Shown: in pieces, positions 55,271-63,033 of the stretch | How positions within the stretch are numbered: the first letter of the stretch is position 1 | Layout of the letters: each line of letters starts with the position of its first letter | Assembly (NCBI GenBank): GCA_964487255.1 | Contig: CAZAQV010000009.1 | Location: 62,001-126,000, forward strand | Reading direction: 5' to 3' | From: CAZAQV01 sp964487255 | GTDB taxonomy: Bacteria; Myxococcota_A; Polyangia; Polyangiales; CAZAQV01 | Length of the DNA: 64,000 bases | Position numbers and translations under genes: made by a program | Notes under the pieces: model-generated | The model's database searches: none | What the model saw: the letters and a program-made list of their open reading frames with translations, nothing else | Told to the model about the DNA's origin: nothing

Positions 55271-55630
55271 ATGATCAAAGGAATTCACGGACTCTTCTAT
55301 TCATCGGTGCCCGACGCTTTGCGCGCCTGTATTCGCGACAAGCTTCAGCTGCACTTCAGCGACATTGGGAGCGGGTGGCTCATATTTGACTTCCCGGAGG
55401 GAGACCTCGGGGTACATCCAGCGGATACCAACGAAACGGGTTGTCACAACATTTCTTTCTATACGGATGACGTTGAGAAAACAGTTGCCGAGCTGAAAGA
55501 TCGCGGCGTGCAATTTGACGATACGATCGCCGACCACGGTTATGGTCTGGTGACGCATTTCACGATGCCGGGCGGCGTAAGGGTGCAGCTCTACGAGCCA
55601 AAGTACCGGAAAAACGCGACACAAAAATAA
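55271..55630 (+). CDS. VOC (glyoxalase/bleomycin-resistance) family protein
   Basis: 119 residues from ATG 55271, with GAGAGG upstream. Vicinal-oxygen-chelate fold: HGLFYSSVPDALRACIRDKLQL, FDFPEGDLGVHPADTN with a candidate metal His, CHNISFYTDDVEKTVAELKDRGV and FTMPGGVRVQLYEPKY with a terminal Glu. Such single-domain proteins dimerise and may be isomerases, dioxygenases or binding proteins; the activity cannot be assigned. Monocistronic. Confidence 0.9.
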   Translation: MIKGIHGLFYSSVPDALRACIRDKLQLHFSDIGSGWLIFDFPEGDLGVHPADTNETGCHNISFYTDDVEKTVAELKDRGVQFDDTIADHGYGLVTHFTMPGGVRVQLYEPKYRKNATQK

Positions 55631-55675
55631 CCGTCAGCGTGCCGCCAAAATCTCTTCGAGGCCACGGTCACCGGG

Positions 55676-56179
55676 CTACTCGACAGGGGCCATGGCGGCG
55701 GCTTCGGTGCCGAGGCCTTGCGCGAGCGAGAGCAGCTCAGCACGCTGCTTGCCAAAGTCTGTCGCGGCCACCAGGCGGAGCTTGGAAAGCGCAGTCTGCA
55801 GCTCGCGCACACTTTCGGACAGGTCGTCGCGCTGACGCAGTTCTTCTTCGGCCGCATCGATTTGACTCTGCGCCGTACCGAAGTTGCGCGCATCGAGCGA
55901 GTCGATCGCCCGCCGCACCGCAAGCGATGCCTCTTGAACAGCGACCCTTTTCTCAAGCACCTCCACCCGCGATCGAAGCGCACGCATTTCTTTAGCGTGC
56001 GCCTGCTCTGTACGTGTCGAAGTCGCCTTGTGCTCGCTCTTGGTCGAAGCCAACTCCTCTTCGAGCTCGGGCACGGGGTCGTGGCCGAGAAAATAGCCTA
56101 CGGCGAGCCCGACAACGCCAGCCACCAGGCCAACGAGCACCATCTTTCCCACCAACGCCACCGTCTCTTTTGCGCCCAT
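55676..56179 (-). CDS. Single-pass membrane coiled-coil protein
   Basis: 167 residues from ATG 56179. One transmembrane helix near the N-terminus (MVLVGLVAGVVGLAVGYFLG) followed by a charged coiled coil (ELEEELASTKSEHKATSTRTEQ, EMRALRSRVEVLEKRVAVQE) and a second helical part with LRQRDDLSESVRELQTALSKLR. Unknown function. Divergent from elp3 by 109 bases. Confidence 0.75.
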   Translation of the reverse strand: MGAKETVALVGKMVLVGLVAGVVGLAVGYFLGHDPVPELEEELASTKSEHKATSTRTEQAHAKEMRALRSRVEVLEKRVAVQEASLAVRRAIDSLDARNFGTAQSQIDAAEEELRQRDDLSESVRELQTALSKLRLVAATDFGKQRAELLSLAQGLGTEAAAMAPVE

Positions 56180-56288
56180 ACTTGTTCTTGTACCGCGTAA
56201 CCAAAGCACTTGCACCCTTCGCGTCCAGAGCCTCGCTGAGCACTTGATCAGCGGGCAGAATCACGCACACTCCGCTGGTTGGTTTGAG

Positions 56289-58100
56289 ATGTCCGACGGC
56301 CTAGAACATTACGTTAGCAGCGCGGTCCGCGCACCCGCGCGACGCACACGTCCACCCATCTCTCACGACGAAATCGAATGCGAGCGCGACGCCCTCATCG
56401 CGATCGTGGGGCGCATCGCCAAGGCGAGCGAAGACGAGCAAGCGCTCGACTTCGACAGCTTGCGTGCCATCTTACGCGAACACCCGCGCAAAGGCCGCGG
56501 CTTTTTCTCAAAGTCGCAGATCCTTGCCGGCTTTCGGCTCTTGCGCCACGAGGTCGACTTTGGCCTGAGCGAAGAGACGCTGATCGCACGCCTTCGCTTT
56601 CGACCCACGCGCACACAAAGCGGCGTCACCCCGGTCACCGTGCTTACCAAGCCCTTTCCGTGTCCGGGCAAATGCATCTTTTGTCCCAACGACGTGCGCA
56701 TGCCCAAGAGCTACCTCTCGGACGAACCGGCTGCGCAGCGCGCAGAAGACAACGGTTTCGACCCGTTCGTTCAAACCTGGGTGCGCCTCAGCGCCTTTTT
56801 CGCCATGGGCCACCCGCTAAGCAAGGTCGAACTCATCGTGCTGGGCGGGACATGGTCGTTCTATCCCGAAGCCTACCAGCGCTGGTTCATCAAGCGCTGT
56901 CTGGACGCACTCAACGCGTTCGACGGAAGCCCAACGCCTCGCACCGAAGCGCGCCCCTTTGCTGACCTGCCACGACACATCGACGGTCGAACGCTCGAAC
57001 TGTCCTACAACCAAATCGTAACCCGACGCCTCAAACTGTTGGGCGAGCGTGAAGTCAGTACCGAAAGCTGTAGCTGGGACGAGCTCCAAGCCGCGCAGAA
57101 GAGAAACGAGACCGCAAATTGCCGGGTGGTGGGCATGGTCATGGAGACCCGGCCAGACCACATCAGCGAAGCGGAAGTCGTTCGCTTGCGGAGGCTCGGC
57201 GCAACCAAGACCCAAATCGGCTTTCAAAGCCTGCGCGACAGCGTGCTCGACGCAAACAAGCGTGGGCATGACGTCGCGGCGACGGCGCACACCGTTTCCC
57301 TACTGCGCCGCGCGGGCTTCAAGATTCACGCACACTGGATGCTCAACCTCAAAGGCTCATCGCCCGAGCTCGATTGCGCGGACTTTGATCGCGTCGTGGG
57401 TGACCCTCGCTTCATGCCCGACGAACTGAAGGTCTACCCCTGCTCGCTCATCGAAAGCGCCGAACTGATGCAGTCTTACGAAGACGGCAGCTGGGCGCCC
57501 TACTCGCGTGAGGAGCTGCTTCGCGTTCTGGGACACACGCTTCGCCGAACGCCGCGATATTGTCGCATCACCCGCATGATCCGCGACATTCCAGCGACCG
57601 ACATCGTCGCAGGTAGTCGACAGGGAAACTTGCGTGAAGATGCCGAGGCAGCTCAAGCTTCGCGGCCGGTCGAGATCCGCTCACGTGAGGTGCGGGGACG
57701 TGGCGCCAAGCGTGGCTCGCTCACACAACGAACGACTGTCTACGAAACCAGCACGACCACTGAGCACTTCATCGAGTGGGTCACGGCTGAGGACGACATC
57801 GCCGCTTTCCTGCGTTTGGCACTCCCGCGCGAGCCATCGTTTATCTCGGAACTCGGCTGCAATGCAGTGATCCGCGAGGTTCACGTCTATGGCCGCACCG
57901 TCTCGCTCGGTGCACGCGAGAAGAGCGCCGCTCAACATCGCGGACTCGGCTCCGAGCTGGTACGCGAAGCGTGCCGACAAGCGCAGGCTGCCGGGTACGA
58001 CACCGTCTCGGTCATCTCTGCGATCGGAACGCGGGGCTACTATCGAAAGCTCGGTTTCGAAGACGGTCAGCTCTACCAACATCGGTCCACCCAATGGTAA
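56289..58100 (+). CDS. elp3: Elp3-type tRNA uridine-34 modification enzyme (radical SAM + GNAT)
   Basis: 603 residues from ATG 56289 (TTG 56244 is less likely). The Elp3 layout is complete: N-terminal helical region, the iron-sulfur cluster motif PFPCPGKCIFCPN (CxxxC-like triplet of Cys), GGTWSFYPEAYQRWFIK, ETRPDHI, QIGFQSLRDSVLDANKRGH in parts, and KVYPCSLIESAELMQSYEDG; then the GNAT acetyltransferase domain with QHRGLGSELVREACRQAQ (acetyl-CoA pyrophosphate loop) and SAIGTRGYYRKLGFE. Elp3 catalyses the acetyl-CoA-dependent radical step forming 5-carboxymethyl-uridine at the tRNA wobble position. It occurs without the other Elongator subunits, as in archaea and some bacteria. Confidence 0.95.
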   Translation: MSDGLEHYVSSAVRAPARRTRPPISHDEIECERDALIAIVGRIAKASEDEQALDFDSLRAILREHPRKGRGFFSKSQILAGFRLLRHEVDFGLSEETLIARLRFRPTRTQSGVTPVTVLTKPFPCPGKCIFCPNDVRMPKSYLSDEPAAQRAEDNGFDPFVQTWVRLSAFFAMGHPLSKVELIVLGGTWSFYPEAYQRWFIKRCLDALNAFDGSPTPRTEARPFADLPRHIDGRTLELSYNQIVTRRLKLLGEREVSTESCSWDELQAAQKRNETANCRVVGMVMETRPDHISEAEVVRLRRLGATKTQIGFQSLRDSVLDANKRGHDVAATAHTVSLLRRAGFKIHAHWMLNLKGSSPELDCADFDRVVGDPRFMPDELKVYPCSLIESAELMQSYEDGSWAPYSREELLRVLGHTLRRTPRYCRITRMIRDIPATDIVAGSRQGNLREDAEAAQASRPVEIRSREVRGRGAKRGSLTQRTTVYETSTTTEHFIEWVTAEDDIAAFLRLALPREPSFISELGCNAVIREVHVYGRTVSLGAREKSAAQHRGLGSELVREACRQAQAAGYDTVSVISAIGTRGYYRKLGFEDGQLYQHRSTQW

Positions 58101-58196
58101 GAAAACCGTCCTTTTTCGGCGCTGCACATGAGCTACTGCGAAAAGCACCAATGTGTGCAATGAATCGCCCCTGGCCATCAACAAAGCAGGTTCATC

Positions 58197-59099
58197 ATGT
58201 CGAAATTCTACGTAGGAAATGCCCCAGTCAGCTGGGGAATCTATGAGCCCGACGACGACGCCGTCAGCTGGGACGCTTGTCTCGACGCTATCGCGGAAGC
58301 TGGCTACGAGGGCACAGAGCTAGGCCCATACGGCTATTTGCCGACCGATCCCACGGCACTCGCGATCGAACTCAACCGTCGCAAGCTCAAACTGGGCTCG
58401 TCGTTCGTCCCCATGGACCTCGCCAATCGCGACGCCCGCAAGCAGTGCATCGAGCAAGCGCTGACGGTCGGCGCACTGCTCAAAACGCAAGGCGTGCAGT
58501 ATGTGATCTGTGCGGACAAAGGCACCCAAGAACAGCGGGACCATTCGGGTCGTCCAACAAAACCGACCTGGAGCCTCGACGAGTGGAAAAACGCAACAGG
58601 CACGCTCAAGGATGTGGCGCGCGCACTCAAAGACAAACACGGCATGTCAACCATCGTCCATCACCACGCGGGCACCGGTATCGAGTCACGCGAAGAAATC
58701 GACAACTTGCTCGAGCACACCAAGGCTGGCGAAGTGGACCTTTTGCTCGACACAGGCCACGCTCTCTACGGCGGCGCCGATCCGTTGACCTTGCTCGAAG
58801 ACCACGGCGACCGCGTGGTCTACTTGCACTACAAAGACGTCGACCCCGAGATGCTCAAGAAAGTGCGCGAAACCGATATCACGATGGACGACGCGTGGAG
58901 GCAGTCGGTCTTTTGCCAGCTGGGCGAAGGCTGCATCGACTTCGGCGCGGTAACCGACAACGTTCGCGGTCGTGACTACGAAGGCTGGGTCATTGTGGAG
59001 CAAGACGTGGTTCCCAACAGCGACGGCAAGTTGAGTCCTGACCCTGTGCAGAGCGCGCGCGCCAGCCGCCGCTTCCTCAAGAACGAGCTCGGCCTATGA
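58197..59099 (+). CDS. Sugar phosphate isomerase/epimerase, IolE-like TIM barrel
   Basis: 300 residues, AP-endonuclease-2-like TIM barrel. NAPVSWGIYEPD, GYEGTELGPYGYLP, SSFVPMDLAN, IVHHHAGTGIESREEID (metal-binding His/Glu), LLLDTGHALYGG, VVYLHYKDVDP and WVIVEQDVV follow the inosose dehydratase/xylose-isomerase-like pattern. Likely acts on a cyclitol or keto-sugar. Its stop overlaps the next start by ATGA, forming an operon with an oxidoreductase. Confidence 0.85.
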   Translation: MSKFYVGNAPVSWGIYEPDDDAVSWDACLDAIAEAGYEGTELGPYGYLPTDPTALAIELNRRKLKLGSSFVPMDLANRDARKQCIEQALTVGALLKTQGVQYVICADKGTQEQRDHSGRPTKPTWSLDEWKNATGTLKDVARALKDKHGMSTIVHHHAGTGIESREEIDNLLEHTKAGEVDLLLDTGHALYGGADPLTLLEDHGDRVVYLHYKDVDPEMLKKVRETDITMDDAWRQSVFCQLGEGCIDFGAVTDNVRGRDYEGWVIVEQDVVPNSDGKLSPDPVQSARASRRFLKNELGL

Positions 59100-60223
59100 G
59101 CGAGTCCACCAGTGCTCCTGGGAAGCCATTGCGATTTGCGGTTGTTGGAGCAGGCGGGATCGCGCAGATGATGCATCTGCCGCACCTCGCGGAGCGACCG
59201 GACCGCTACAAGATTCAAACACTCGTCGACATCGACGAGTCGACGCTTTCTCTCGTCGGCGACCGCTATCAGATACCGACGCGCACGCGCGACGTCAAAG
59301 AGGCGGTCAGCTCAGACGAGGTCGACGCAGTGCTGATCTGTGCTTCTGGAAGCCACCGCGAAGCCATCGAAGTTGCGTGTGCCGCGGGCAAACACGTGCT
59401 GGTCGAAAAACCGATGGCATACGACCTTGAGGAAGCCGAAACACTAGCCCAAGTCGCCAAGAAAAGTCGCGGCACCTTCATGGTGGGCTACCACAAACGC
59501 TTCGACCCCCACTATCGACGCGCACGCGAAGAGGTCCTCAGCATGAAAGACCTTCGCTACGTCGACATCTCCGTCCTGCATCCCGACGACGGCGCCTACC
59601 GCACGCATCACGTGGTATGGCCCAACCCGGACGACCGCATCACGCGCGCGACCGAAGACCAGAGTCGCGAAGGCGGATTTTCGCGCGTTGACGGCGGCGA
59701 CGCCACCGAGGCCATGCGATCAACCTGTAAGCCGGATGCGCCGGTCGCGCACCGCATGGCGGCGCTTCTTGCGACAGAGAGCTTGATCCACGACATCAAC
59801 GCGGTGCGCGGCGTCCTTGGCAACCACGAACAGGTCCTCTCCGCACATGTCTGGGAGGATGGCTGGGCACAATCCTCCCTCAGCCGTTTCGCAAACGAGG
59901 TTCGCGTGAGCATGAGTTGGGTGTTCTTGCCAGGCCTTCGCAACTATCAAGAGACGCTACGTTTCGTGAGCCCAGAAAAGCGCGTCACCCTCGTCTTTCC
60001 GTCCCCCTACTTGCGCAACTATCCCACCAAGCTGGTCATCGAGCGAGCAAGCGGCCAGGAGCTTGAAATCCAAGAGCACACGGTGTCGTTCGACGAGGCC
60101 TTCGCATGTGAGTTGCGCCACTTCTACGATTGCGTTGTGACGGGCAGCCAGCCCGAACTGAGCGAGGACGACGCCGTGGCCGACGCCCGTTTTGTGCGCG
60201 ACCTTGCTCGTTGCTACGCCTAG
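59096..60223 (+). CDS. Gfo/Idh/MocA-family oxidoreductase
   Basis: 375 residues. N-terminal NAD(P)-binding fold RFAVVGAGGIAQMMHLPHL, DAVLICASGSHREAIEVACAAGKHVLVEKPMA in parts with the conserved EKP, then GYHKRFDPHYRRAREE and the C-terminal alpha/beta dimerisation domain. Inositol or sugar dehydrogenase is most likely given the IolE-like neighbour it overlaps. Co-transcribed with the TIM barrel protein and probably with the membrane protein 9 bases downstream. Confidence 0.93.
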   Translation: MSESTSAPGKPLRFAVVGAGGIAQMMHLPHLAERPDRYKIQTLVDIDESTLSLVGDRYQIPTRTRDVKEAVSSDEVDAVLICASGSHREAIEVACAAGKHVLVEKPMAYDLEEAETLAQVAKKSRGTFMVGYHKRFDPHYRRAREEVLSMKDLRYVDISVLHPDDGAYRTHHVVWPNPDDRITRATEDQSREGGFSRVDGGDATEAMRSTCKPDAPVAHRMAALLATESLIHDINAVRGVLGNHEQVLSAHVWEDGWAQSSLSRFANEVRVSMSWVFLPGLRNYQETLRFVSPEKRVTLVFPSPYLRNYPTKLVIERASGQELEIQEHTVSFDEAFACELRHFYDCVVTGSQPELSEDDAVADARFVRDLARCYA

Positions 60224-60232
60224 CGAGGTCCA

Positions 60233-61921
60233 ATGCCTCACCGTCTAGCCTTAGCCGCGATTGCGACGCTGCTCACCGCACAGGTCGCGATCTCGTTTTG
60301 GGGCATCGATGACGTTTGGCTATCGGGGCATAGCAGTTGGAACAGCGCCGCCTATCAACAGAGCGCCCGCAACGCGATTCGCTTCGGCAACCTTTACCCG
60401 GCGCGATACCATTACGCCACCACCGAACCAGACAAGCTCTATACACACGGGCCGCTCGCCCTGCACGCGCACACGACCTTTGCACATTGGGTGTTCGGCG
60501 AAGACGCCGAGTGGGCGACTCGACTAACGCCGGCGCTACACGGGATTTTTGCGGCCTGCATGCTAGCGTTTTTGCTTTGGCGCTGGACGGACCCGCTGAC
60601 GGCCGTGATGGGGCTGAGCATCTTCGTGACCCTGCCCATCAACGTCATCTACGCAAACATGTCGAATCATGCCCTCGGTGCCATCGCCTGGGGACTCGTC
60701 ATGTTTCACGGGCTGTTCTTGTGGCTCAAGGAGCGGCGTCGTCGCGGGATCTTTATCGCATTGGCTGGCTTTTGGATGACGAGCGCATGGAACTGGACCG
60801 CCTACTATATCGCGGCCGTGGTCGGCGCGGCCTGGTTCGCCTATCTGCTCTTCGGTCGTCGAAGCGTGGAGACGCGCAACTTTCGCGCCTCGATTCTGCC
60901 GTGGCTGAGCTATTGCGCGGTCGTCCTCTTGGCCTTCGCGAGTCACTTTCTTCTCGTCGCTTGGAGCCTCGGAGGCCTGGACGAATTGAAAGGGACTTTC
61001 AAGGAACGGCAGGAAATCGACGAACGAATGTGGGACCGGGTGGTCGAGCAGGTTCCGCCGCTCATGTTTTCCGAATGGCTGATGGCTGCGGGCGGCTTGT
61101 GGCTCGCATGGCTCGCGGTCCGTCTGCTGCGCCGCAAGGGGCGTTGGATCGACCTTGTTGCCGTTTCGTTCCTGGTAGCCGGCGTTTTGCACTTTTTTGT
61201 GTTTCGCAATAGCTCGGTGGTACACGAGTATTGGACCTGGGAAGCGACGGTCTTCGCTGCGATTGCAGGCGCGGACCTTACAAAGAGGCTGACCGACCCT
61301 TTGGCGCGTTGGGCGAAGCACTTTTGGCCGGTCAGTCGCACGATTGCGGTCACTCAAGCGGCCGCCATGCTGCTCATGCTGTCGCCGTACTTTTTGCACA
61401 GCTTGGAGGTATCGACCGCAGGTAAGCACTACGGCGGGAGCATGTGGTTCTTTGCGCCGCACCGAGGTTATGTGCAGCGCTACAAGTCTGACAGGCTGTC
61501 GGCGACTTTCGCCAAGTTGGTGCACGACCGCACAACGCGCAACACCGGCGTTGTCCTACGCAGCAAGATGAGCCGACGCTTTCGTTTCTTCATCACGCTC
61601 GACCGAGAACTCAAGTTCGAGAGCCTGGGCGAGGCTCCGTCGCCCGAAGGCAAGATTCGCGAATGGGTGCGCATCGGTGATCTGCGCAAGACTTCGCGCA
61701 GGCAGCTTGAGCCCTATATCAAGAAGTACGCCTACCTTGAGGTCGAGCCGTATTTTCTACTCGATTATCGCAAACCGGGCGGCCCGATCGAAGTGATGAA
61801 GATCGAAACACCGGAGCAAAGCCTGTGGAGCAAGTACATCCACCACAGTTTCGAGCCTCCGCTCAAGCTCGCAGTCGACCGCGAAGCCTCCGCCAAACTC
61901 GAACAAGAACTCCGCAAATAG
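60233..61921 (+). CDS. GT-C-like multi-pass membrane protein
   Basis: 562 residues with about nine transmembrane helices. The first extracytoplasmic loop carries WLSGHSSWNSAAYQQSARN, TTEPDKLYTHGPLALHAHTTF, typical of the acidic/His-rich first loop of GT-C glycosyltransferases of the ArnT/PMT/dolichyl-phosphate-mannose class (HGPL... motif). The C-terminal 180 residues are soluble. It may transfer a lipid-linked sugar in the periplasm; donor and acceptor unknown. Third gene of the sugar-related operon. Confidence 0.75.
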   Translation: MPHRLALAAIATLLTAQVAISFWGIDDVWLSGHSSWNSAAYQQSARNAIRFGNLYPARYHYATTEPDKLYTHGPLALHAHTTFAHWVFGEDAEWATRLTPALHGIFAACMLAFLLWRWTDPLTAVMGLSIFVTLPINVIYANMSNHALGAIAWGLVMFHGLFLWLKERRRRGIFIALAGFWMTSAWNWTAYYIAAVVGAAWFAYLLFGRRSVETRNFRASILPWLSYCAVVLLAFASHFLLVAWSLGGLDELKGTFKERQEIDERMWDRVVEQVPPLMFSEWLMAAGGLWLAWLAVRLLRRKGRWIDLVAVSFLVAGVLHFFVFRNSSVVHEYWTWEATVFAAIAGADLTKRLTDPLARWAKHFWPVSRTIAVTQAAAMLLMLSPYFLHSLEVSTAGKHYGGSMWFFAPHRGYVQRYKSDRLSATFAKLVHDRTTRNTGVVLRSKMSRRFRFFITLDRELKFESLGEAPSPEGKIREWVRIGDLRKTSRRQLEPYIKKYAYLEVEPYFLLDYRKPGGPIEVMKIETPEQSLWSKYIHHSFEPPLKLAVDREASAKLEQELRK

Positions 61922-61925
61922 CTAC

Positions 61926-62028
61926 AGGTGGCCGATGCGCCCAGCGTGGCGAGACAAAAACAAGGTGGCCGATGCGCCCAGCGCGAGCGAGTCCAATCAA
62001 GGTGGCCGATGCGCCCAGCGTGGCGAGA
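61926..62028. repeat. Three 37-bp-period repeats after the sugar operon
   Basis: AGGTGGCCGATGCGCCCAGC occurs at 61926, 61963 and 62000, exactly 37 bp apart, followed each time by a partly conserved 16-17 bases. The array begins 5 bases after the stop at 61921. It lies between convergent genes. Confidence 0.9.
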
Positions 62029-62138
62029 CGCGAGCGAGACAAGGCGGAGTCGAGCACCCCGCGTAAGCGCACTTAAATGTGCGTGCGCAGGGCGCGGAGA
62101 CGACAACGCCGTATCGCGACGCAGATCGTCGCGCGATA

Positions 62139-62972
62139 CTACTGGCAGTCGACGTTGATGAGCGTGCGTGTGTCGGCCTTCACCGGGTGCATCCCGTCGT
62201 AGTTGCGAATGGTGCAAGTGCCTGCTCCACCTGTCACGACCGGGGTGACCATGCCAGGAACGACGTTGGGAAAGAAGACCTCCGTGCGGTTCTCCAAGTC
62301 GCGGCACGGTTCTCCCGCGTCGCCGCAAAGCGGCGGCACAGAGTTCTGTACCAGCACGGACTCTTCGCTCTTGACAACGAATGCCGAACCCGAAACGGCG
62401 CCGCCGAGCGTCACCGTCTCGCCGCCCGCCTGCGAGTCCGCGACGTTGATACCTGCGGTGAAATTGCCCTTGCTCTCGTCGTACGTCTGTCCGGCCTGCG
62501 TCACGCGCGTTTCGTAGTCCGCTCGTCCTTCGAGCGCGAGGCCGCCGTTGATCGTGAAGTCGTTGGTATTTGCGGGTTGCACACGAAGCATTCCCATTCC
62601 GTCTTGGGTCGGCTTGACCCAAATGAAGAACGCCGCGCCGCGCGGCGCTCCGATGGTGACGTTTCCTGAGCCGTCGGCCTTCGCGGTAGAAACCGTATTG
62701 CCTTCGAGGTCGAGGGTTTCGACGTCGGCATCGGCAGCGGGGCTACCGACGGAAGTAATGCTCGAAGTGACCATGATCTCGCCACCCACAATCGCGTCAG
62801 GGTCGCCACCATCAGGCACGTTCCCGTCGGGAAGAGCACCGTCAGGCGTTGAACTGTCACCGACCGAGCTGTCAGATCCGCTATCGGCAGGGTTATTGTT
62901 TCCTCCATCGTCGCCACACGCCGTGAGCGAAAGTCCGAGTACGAGTGCCAAGCTAAAAGGATGTATGCGCAT
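62139..62972 (-). CDS. Lipoprotein of unknown function
   Basis: 277 residues from ATG 62972 (ATG 62981 also possible). Lipoprotein signal FSLALVLGLSLTAC, an Asp/Ser/Pro/Gly linker of about 45 residues, then a carboxypeptidase-regulatory-like beta domain (EIMVTSSITSVGSPAADADVETLD, GNVTIGAPRGAAFFIWVKP) and a beta-rich C-terminus with three Cys (LCGDAGEPC, final DCQ). Probably an envelope-exposed protein. Downstream of the metallohydrolase gene by 61 bases on the same strand. Confidence 0.8.
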   Translation of the reverse strand: MRIHPFSLALVLGLSLTACGDDGGNNNPADSGSDSSVGDSSTPDGALPDGNVPDGGDPDAIVGGEIMVTSSITSVGSPAADADVETLDLEGNTVSTAKADGSGNVTIGAPRGAAFFIWVKPTQDGMGMLRVQPANTNDFTINGGLALEGRADYETRVTQAGQTYDESKGNFTAGINVADSQAGGETVTLGGAVSGSAFVVKSEESVLVQNSVPPLCGDAGEPCRDLENRTEVFFPNVVPGMVTPVVTGGAGTCTIRNYDGMHPVKADTRTLINVDCQ

Positions 62973-63033
62973 GTAAGGCATTCTGGCACATCCTCGCGCC
63001 CGCTCAAGCCAGCTGACAAGCAGTGGTTATTAT

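Noticed and set aside
60563..61525. 320-residue minus-strand open frame opposite the GT-C-like gene
   Set aside because: Antisense to a clear multi-pass membrane protein; composition is Arg/His/Gln-rich as expected for a shadow frame.
61926..62028. 37-bp-period repeats as a CRISPR array
   Set aside because: Only three units, intervening bases of 16-17 that are partly conserved, and no cas genes.
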